Shown here: positions 61,367 to 64,000 of the stretch, piece after piece
Numbering within the stretch: the stretch's first letter is position 1
Layout of the letters: every line of letters begins with the position of its first letter
Origin: Fidelibacterota bacterium
GTDB lineage: Bacteria > Fidelibacterota > UBA2242 > JAFGTP01
Direction of reading: 5' to 3'
Assembly: GCA_016934035.1 (NCBI GenBank)
Contig: JAFGTP010000062.1
Span: forward strand, 1-64,000
Length of the DNA stretch: 64,000 nucleotides
Program-made: the position numbers and the translations under genes
The notes under the pieces: model-generated
What the model was told of the DNA's origin: nothing
Database searches by the model: none
The model's input: the letters and a program-made list of their open reading frames with translations, nothing else

Positions 61367-61900
61367 TTATCCACGGTAATTGTCAATATCAATATCCACA
61401 TTCATTTCAGCAGCCACCTCGTCCAGTTCCTCAGCCCAGGTCTGAATGGTTTTTTTCGGCGGGGCCATGACAATGGCATTCATATTAAATAGGGCCGTGC
61501 CACTCATGGGAGCCATGGTGATTTTTGTATCGATGGATTCGACATTCATCCCATTTTTCGCCAGCCGGCTGGTGACCTGGTTGATAATTCCCTCATGGTC
61601 CGCTCCGGTGATGGTAATTTCATAAGGCAGCCACCCTTTGAATTTGGCCGGGGTCTCATCGAAAGTTTCCTTGTAGAAAACTTGGAAGCCCTGGTCCTCC
61701 AGTCCTGCAATAGTCATTTCCAGCAGTTTTCTTTCATTATCATCGACGCGGATTTGCAGAAGCATGGCAAATTCACCCCCCAGCCGGGCCATTTTGCTCT
61801 CAGTGATGTTTCCATGATATTTCAAAACAATACGGGTGACTTTTTCAACAATACCAATTTCATCTTTACCGATTAATGTTACTACTAAATTTTTTGTCAT
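61367..61900 (-). CDS. Tandem ACT-domain protein (GcvR-like)
   Basis: Protein of 177 aa with two ACT domains (about 4-80 and 92-165), the layout of the glycine-cleavage repressor GcvR and related amino-acid sensors. Marks: VVTLIGKDEIGIVEKVTRIV, ITESKMARLGGEFAMLLQI, then EITITGADHEGIINQVTSRLA and GMNVESIDTK. The domains bind a small ligand, probably an amino acid, and change the activity of a partner protein; there is no DNA-binding domain. No glycine-cleavage gene lies in the window. ATG at 61898-61900; the gene is followed by about 120 bases without a clear signal, then the NimA-like gene, and lies 25 bases after the MscS gene. Confidence 0.87.
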   Translation of the reverse strand: MTKNLVVTLIGKDEIGIVEKVTRIVLKYHGNITESKMARLGGEFAMLLQIRVDDNERKLLEMTIAGLEDQGFQVFYKETFDETPAKFKGWLPYEITITGADHEGIINQVTSRLAKNGMNVESIDTKITMAPMSGTALFNMNAIVMAPPKKTIQTWAEELDEVAAEMNVDIDIDNYRG

Positions 61901-61924
61901 TATTGATCTCCTGTAAATTGGACT

Positions 61925-62842
61925 TTAACCTTGTCTATTTTTTCCGGGTTTTCCTTCATCCAGGTTATTATAAAACCGTTGGGTTGGATAGGCAAAATCG
62001 ATATCCCCATGTTTTTCAAACTCCTCAAGGATCTGCTCCCAGACCTGTTGTTCAATTCCTCTTTTGTGGCGGGGATTGATTAGAAATCGCAATGTCAGGA
62101 CAACCCCAAAATCATTGACCCGGGTATAGACAATGGGTGTCAGATGTTTGTAGTAAATCATAAATTTGCGGGAAGCATTTTTGATTTCCTTTTCAGCTGT
62201 GTGGCTGATATTTTCCGTCGTTCTGTGAAGGATATCCTGCAAAATCTTTTTGGCTTTTTGCCAGTTGGATTCAAAGGTAATGACCAGGCTGATTTCATTC
62301 CAGATATACTGAAATCCCATGGTGTAATTGGCAATGGACTTTGCAAAAATCCAGTTATTGGGAATATGAACAATCCTGCCGGTGCTTTGTTCTGCACCCA
62401 CCCAGTTTCCCACTTCAATCATGACAATCTGGGAAACGCCAATATCGATGATATCGCCTTTAATGCCGCCGATTTCAATACGATCACCAACCACAAAGGG
62501 TTTGCGAAAGACAATAAAAATCCAGCCGAAAAGATTGGTCACCGGTTCTTTCAGAGCAATAGCGATACCGGCGGATAATAGTCCAAGATAGGTGCCCAGG
62601 GATTTCAGCCCGCTCATCCAGACCAATCCCGTCAGAAGAAAAAAAAGGATAGTGACGAAGTAGGTCACTGTTTTTCGCCAGATATATCTTGTTTTGACAT
62701 CTTCGGATTGCCTGAATAAAATTTTTAAAAAGAGGAATCGTAGGCCAAAAAGAAAAACCAACAGCACCAGGCTTTTAATTACCTTTAGTTGAATATTTCC
62801 GCTAATACCAATTTTTTCTTCAATCAGAGTGATAATATCCAT
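61925..62842 (-). CDS. Small-conductance mechanosensitive channel (MscS family)
   Basis: Membrane protein of 305 aa. Three or four helices in the first 110 residues lead to the pore/TM3 motif LLSAGIAIALKEPVTNLFGW and the beta domain with FRKPFVVGDRIEIGGIKGDI. The characteristic IDIGVSQIVMIEVGNW and IPNNWIF follow, then the C-terminal alpha/beta domain. Opens on membrane tension to protect against osmotic downshock. The sequence is longer in its C-terminal part than the minimal MscS, with a charged tail (DEGKPGKNRQG). ATG at 62840-62842. Lies 25 bases before the ACT gene, same strand. Confidence 0.93.
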   Translation of the reverse strand: MDIITLIEEKIGISGNIQLKVIKSLVLLVFLFGLRFLFLKILFRQSEDVKTRYIWRKTVTYFVTILFFLLTGLVWMSGLKSLGTYLGLLSAGIAIALKEPVTNLFGWIFIVFRKPFVVGDRIEIGGIKGDIIDIGVSQIVMIEVGNWVGAEQSTGRIVHIPNNWIFAKSIANYTMGFQYIWNEISLVITFESNWQKAKKILQDILHRTTENISHTAEKEIKNASRKFMIYYKHLTPIVYTRVNDFGVVLTLRFLINPRHKRGIEQQVWEQILEEFEKHGDIDFAYPTQRFYNNLDEGKPGKNRQG

Positions 62843-62927
62843 TTAATCGCCTGCTGTTTTAATTAAAATAAATATAATCCAATAATTGGTTCATGCCAAG
62901 TTTATTTACAATAAAATAAGGAGGAGG

Positions 62928-63005
62928 AGGGTACGATAAAACTTTTCTTTGGTGAAGAAAGGAGGGAGGTTTTAGGGAGGGATTTATTTATGTTTATCGT
63001 ACCCT
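62928..63005. repeat. 13-bp perfect inverted repeat around a purine-rich core
   Basis: Arms AGGGTACGATAAA (62928-62940) and TTTATCGTACCCT (62993-63005) are exact reverse complements, 52 bases apart. The core between them is purine-rich (GGAGGGAGG, TTAGGGAGGG) and contains a small stem (TTTCTT/AAGAAA). It lies between the MscS gene and the hybrid kinase gene, ten bases beyond the kinase stop. It may be a terminator, a structured RNA or a small mobile/terminal-repeat element; no gene or target-site duplication was seen. Confidence 0.6.
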
Positions 63006-63015
63006 TTTATTTATG

Positions 63016-64000
63016 CTACGTTGTGTGTAAATCTACGGTAAAAGTGGAACCCACATCAGGTTGACTGGAAACAGAAACATCTCCATGGTACATGCCTGAA
63101 ATTTTTTTCAAGATGGACAGTCCCAGCCCACTTCCCAAAATATTCCGGGTCTTTTCATTTTTAATTCTCTTGAACTCTGAAAAGAGGGAATCTGCTTCTT
63201 CCCGGGTCATTCCGATTCCGGTGTCCTGGACAGCAATGGTAATTTTATGGTCCTCTTTGGTAATGGTCACATCAACCTGTCCGTTGTCTCTGTTATATTT
63301 GACGGCGTTGCTGATGAGATTGTTCATGATGATTTCAATTTCACCACTATCCGCCACCATATTAATTTCTTCAGCAGCATGAAGGTTGAGTTTAATATTT
63401 TTTTCAGCAGCAGCGACTTCACTGGTTTCCATGGCGTGTTTTGCGATTTCCGTGACATTGACCGGTTCCAGGCTGCGAATTTTTTGCCCGGATTCGATTC
63501 GGGTCAGGTCGAGAAGATCGGCGATCATTTTTTTCATTCCGCGGATTCGGACCAGACTTCTGGAAACCATGTCGTCATACTTGTCGATTTCAGTACCCAG
63601 CACTTTATCGGCTAAAATACCAAGGTAGCCTTCCACTGCATTGATAGGCGCCTTCAGTTCATGTCCCAAAACAGAGATAAACTGAAATCGGACCTGTCTT
63701 CGCTCTTCTTCCAGTTTTTTTACCTGGCGGGCAAGGAGCAGGCTGCGGGCGGCTTTTTCCACCACATCGCGCAACTCTTTGGGCTCAAAAGGTTTGGCCA
63801 GAAAATCAAAGGCACCTCGTTTTATAGCTGATACCGCCGTCTCCAGAGAGGCATAAGCCGTGACCATGATGGTAACCATCTCACTGTCTTCGGCTGTGAC
63901 CTCTTCCAGTACTTCCAGTCCTGACATGGTCGGAAGCTTATAATCCAGCAACATGACATCGGGCTGAAAAGAAGCTACTTTTTCCAGGGCCTCTTCTCCG
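63016..64000 (-). CDS. Response regulator-histidine kinase hybrid (start outside window)
   Basis: Two-component signalling protein, 328 codons visible; the frame is open at the right edge, so the N-terminus lies beyond 64000. Visible: most of a receiver domain with the phospho-acceptor Asp in PDVMLLDYKLP and a conserved Lys in FLAKPF; a short linker with a coiled-coil segment (ARQVKKLEEERRQVRFQF); a HisKA domain with the phospho-histidine in VLGHELKAPINA; and a HATPase domain with N box NNLISNAVKYN, G1 DTGIGM and G2 GSGLGLSI. Such receiver-first kinases often read the phosphate state of another kinase and answer in a second output. Stop at 63016-63018, ten bases before the inverted repeat. 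Signal unknown. Confidence 0.93.
   Translation of the reverse strand, partial: GEEALEKVASFQPDVMLLDYKLPTMSGLEVLEEVTAEDSEMVTIMVTAYASLETAVSAIKRGAFDFLAKPFEPKELRDVVEKAARSLLLARQVKKLEEERRQVRFQFISVLGHELKAPINAVEGYLGILADKVLGTEIDKYDDMVSRSLVRIRGMKKMIADLLDLTRIESGQKIRSLEPVNVTEIAKHAMETSEVAAAEKNIKLNLHAAEEINMVADSGEIEIIMNNLISNAVKYNRDNGQVDVTITKEDHKITIAVQDTGIGMTREEADSLFSEFKRIKNEKTRNILGSGLGLSILKKISGMYHGDVSVSSQPDVGSTFTVDLHTT

Overview
The window is AT-rich bacterial DNA of about 64 kb, densely coded and mostly on the minus strand. It holds about 50 protein genes, one tRNA, no rRNA, no recognisable insertion sequence and no CRISPR array. Several features point to a diderm of the FCB superphylum outside the classical Bacteroidetes (Calditrichota, KSB1 or Marinimicrobia-like): a secreted enzyme ending in a NYPNPFN-type (T9SS/FlgD-like) tail, a TonB-dependent receptor, LolB-like and TPR lipoproteins, and an outer-membrane barrel protein with a TolB-type propeller. 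The exact phylum cannot be fixed from this window. UUG starts with good Shine-Dalgarno sequences are unusually common.

Region 1 (1-29874) is a surface-glycan locus. Leftmost is an ABC-2 exporter (permease and ATPase), then three paralogous YfhO-family membrane proteins and a Wzx-like flippase. An MBOAT O-acyltransferase and its SGNH-like partner sit on the opposite strand. A tight operon (about 21482 down to 13818) runs from a winged-helix regulator through wecB, a deacetylase-like protein, a sulfotransferase, a DegT-like protein, a FemAB/GNAT-like protein and a second flippase. It is preceded by a perfect 11-bp inverted repeat. Upstream lie a glucuronyl C5-epimerase-like protein coupled to an AsnB amidotransferase, three glycosyltransferases (one CsbB/GtrB-like), a LolB-like lipoprotein and a TPR lipoprotein. 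Together they suggest a hexuronic-acid-containing polymer that is epimerised, perhaps amidated, deacetylated, sulfated and O-acetylated, and decorated through polyprenyl-phosphate sugars.

Region 2 (29911-35454) holds a zinc-ribbon microprotein with its own terminator, a GAF-GGDEF diguanylate cyclase, an ECF sigma factor with zinc-type anti-sigma factor, holA, uppP and a small MerR regulator.

Region 3 (35500-49233) is the translation and RNA operon rimP-nusA-infB-ylxP-rbfA-truB-ribF-rpsO-pnp, followed by an M16 peptidase, an aminotransferase and a polysaccharide deacetylase. truB appears to lack any ATG, GTG or TTG start. A hairpin and candidate promoter lie just ahead of rimP. A YfgM-like TPR protein and tRNA-Arg(CCU) close the region.

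Region 4 (49609-64000) is more varied: a Tat-exported DUF362 protein with a six-cluster NapH-like polyferredoxin; a solitary CARF/Card1-like protein whose nuclease E-x-K motif looks degenerate; a DMT transporter; a TonB receptor coupled to a gluzincin-propeller-barrel protein; a GH53 endo-galactanase; a NimA-like flavoprotein; a GcvR-like ACT protein; an MscS channel; a 13-bp inverted repeat; and the start-truncated gene of a response-regulator/histidine-kinase hybrid.
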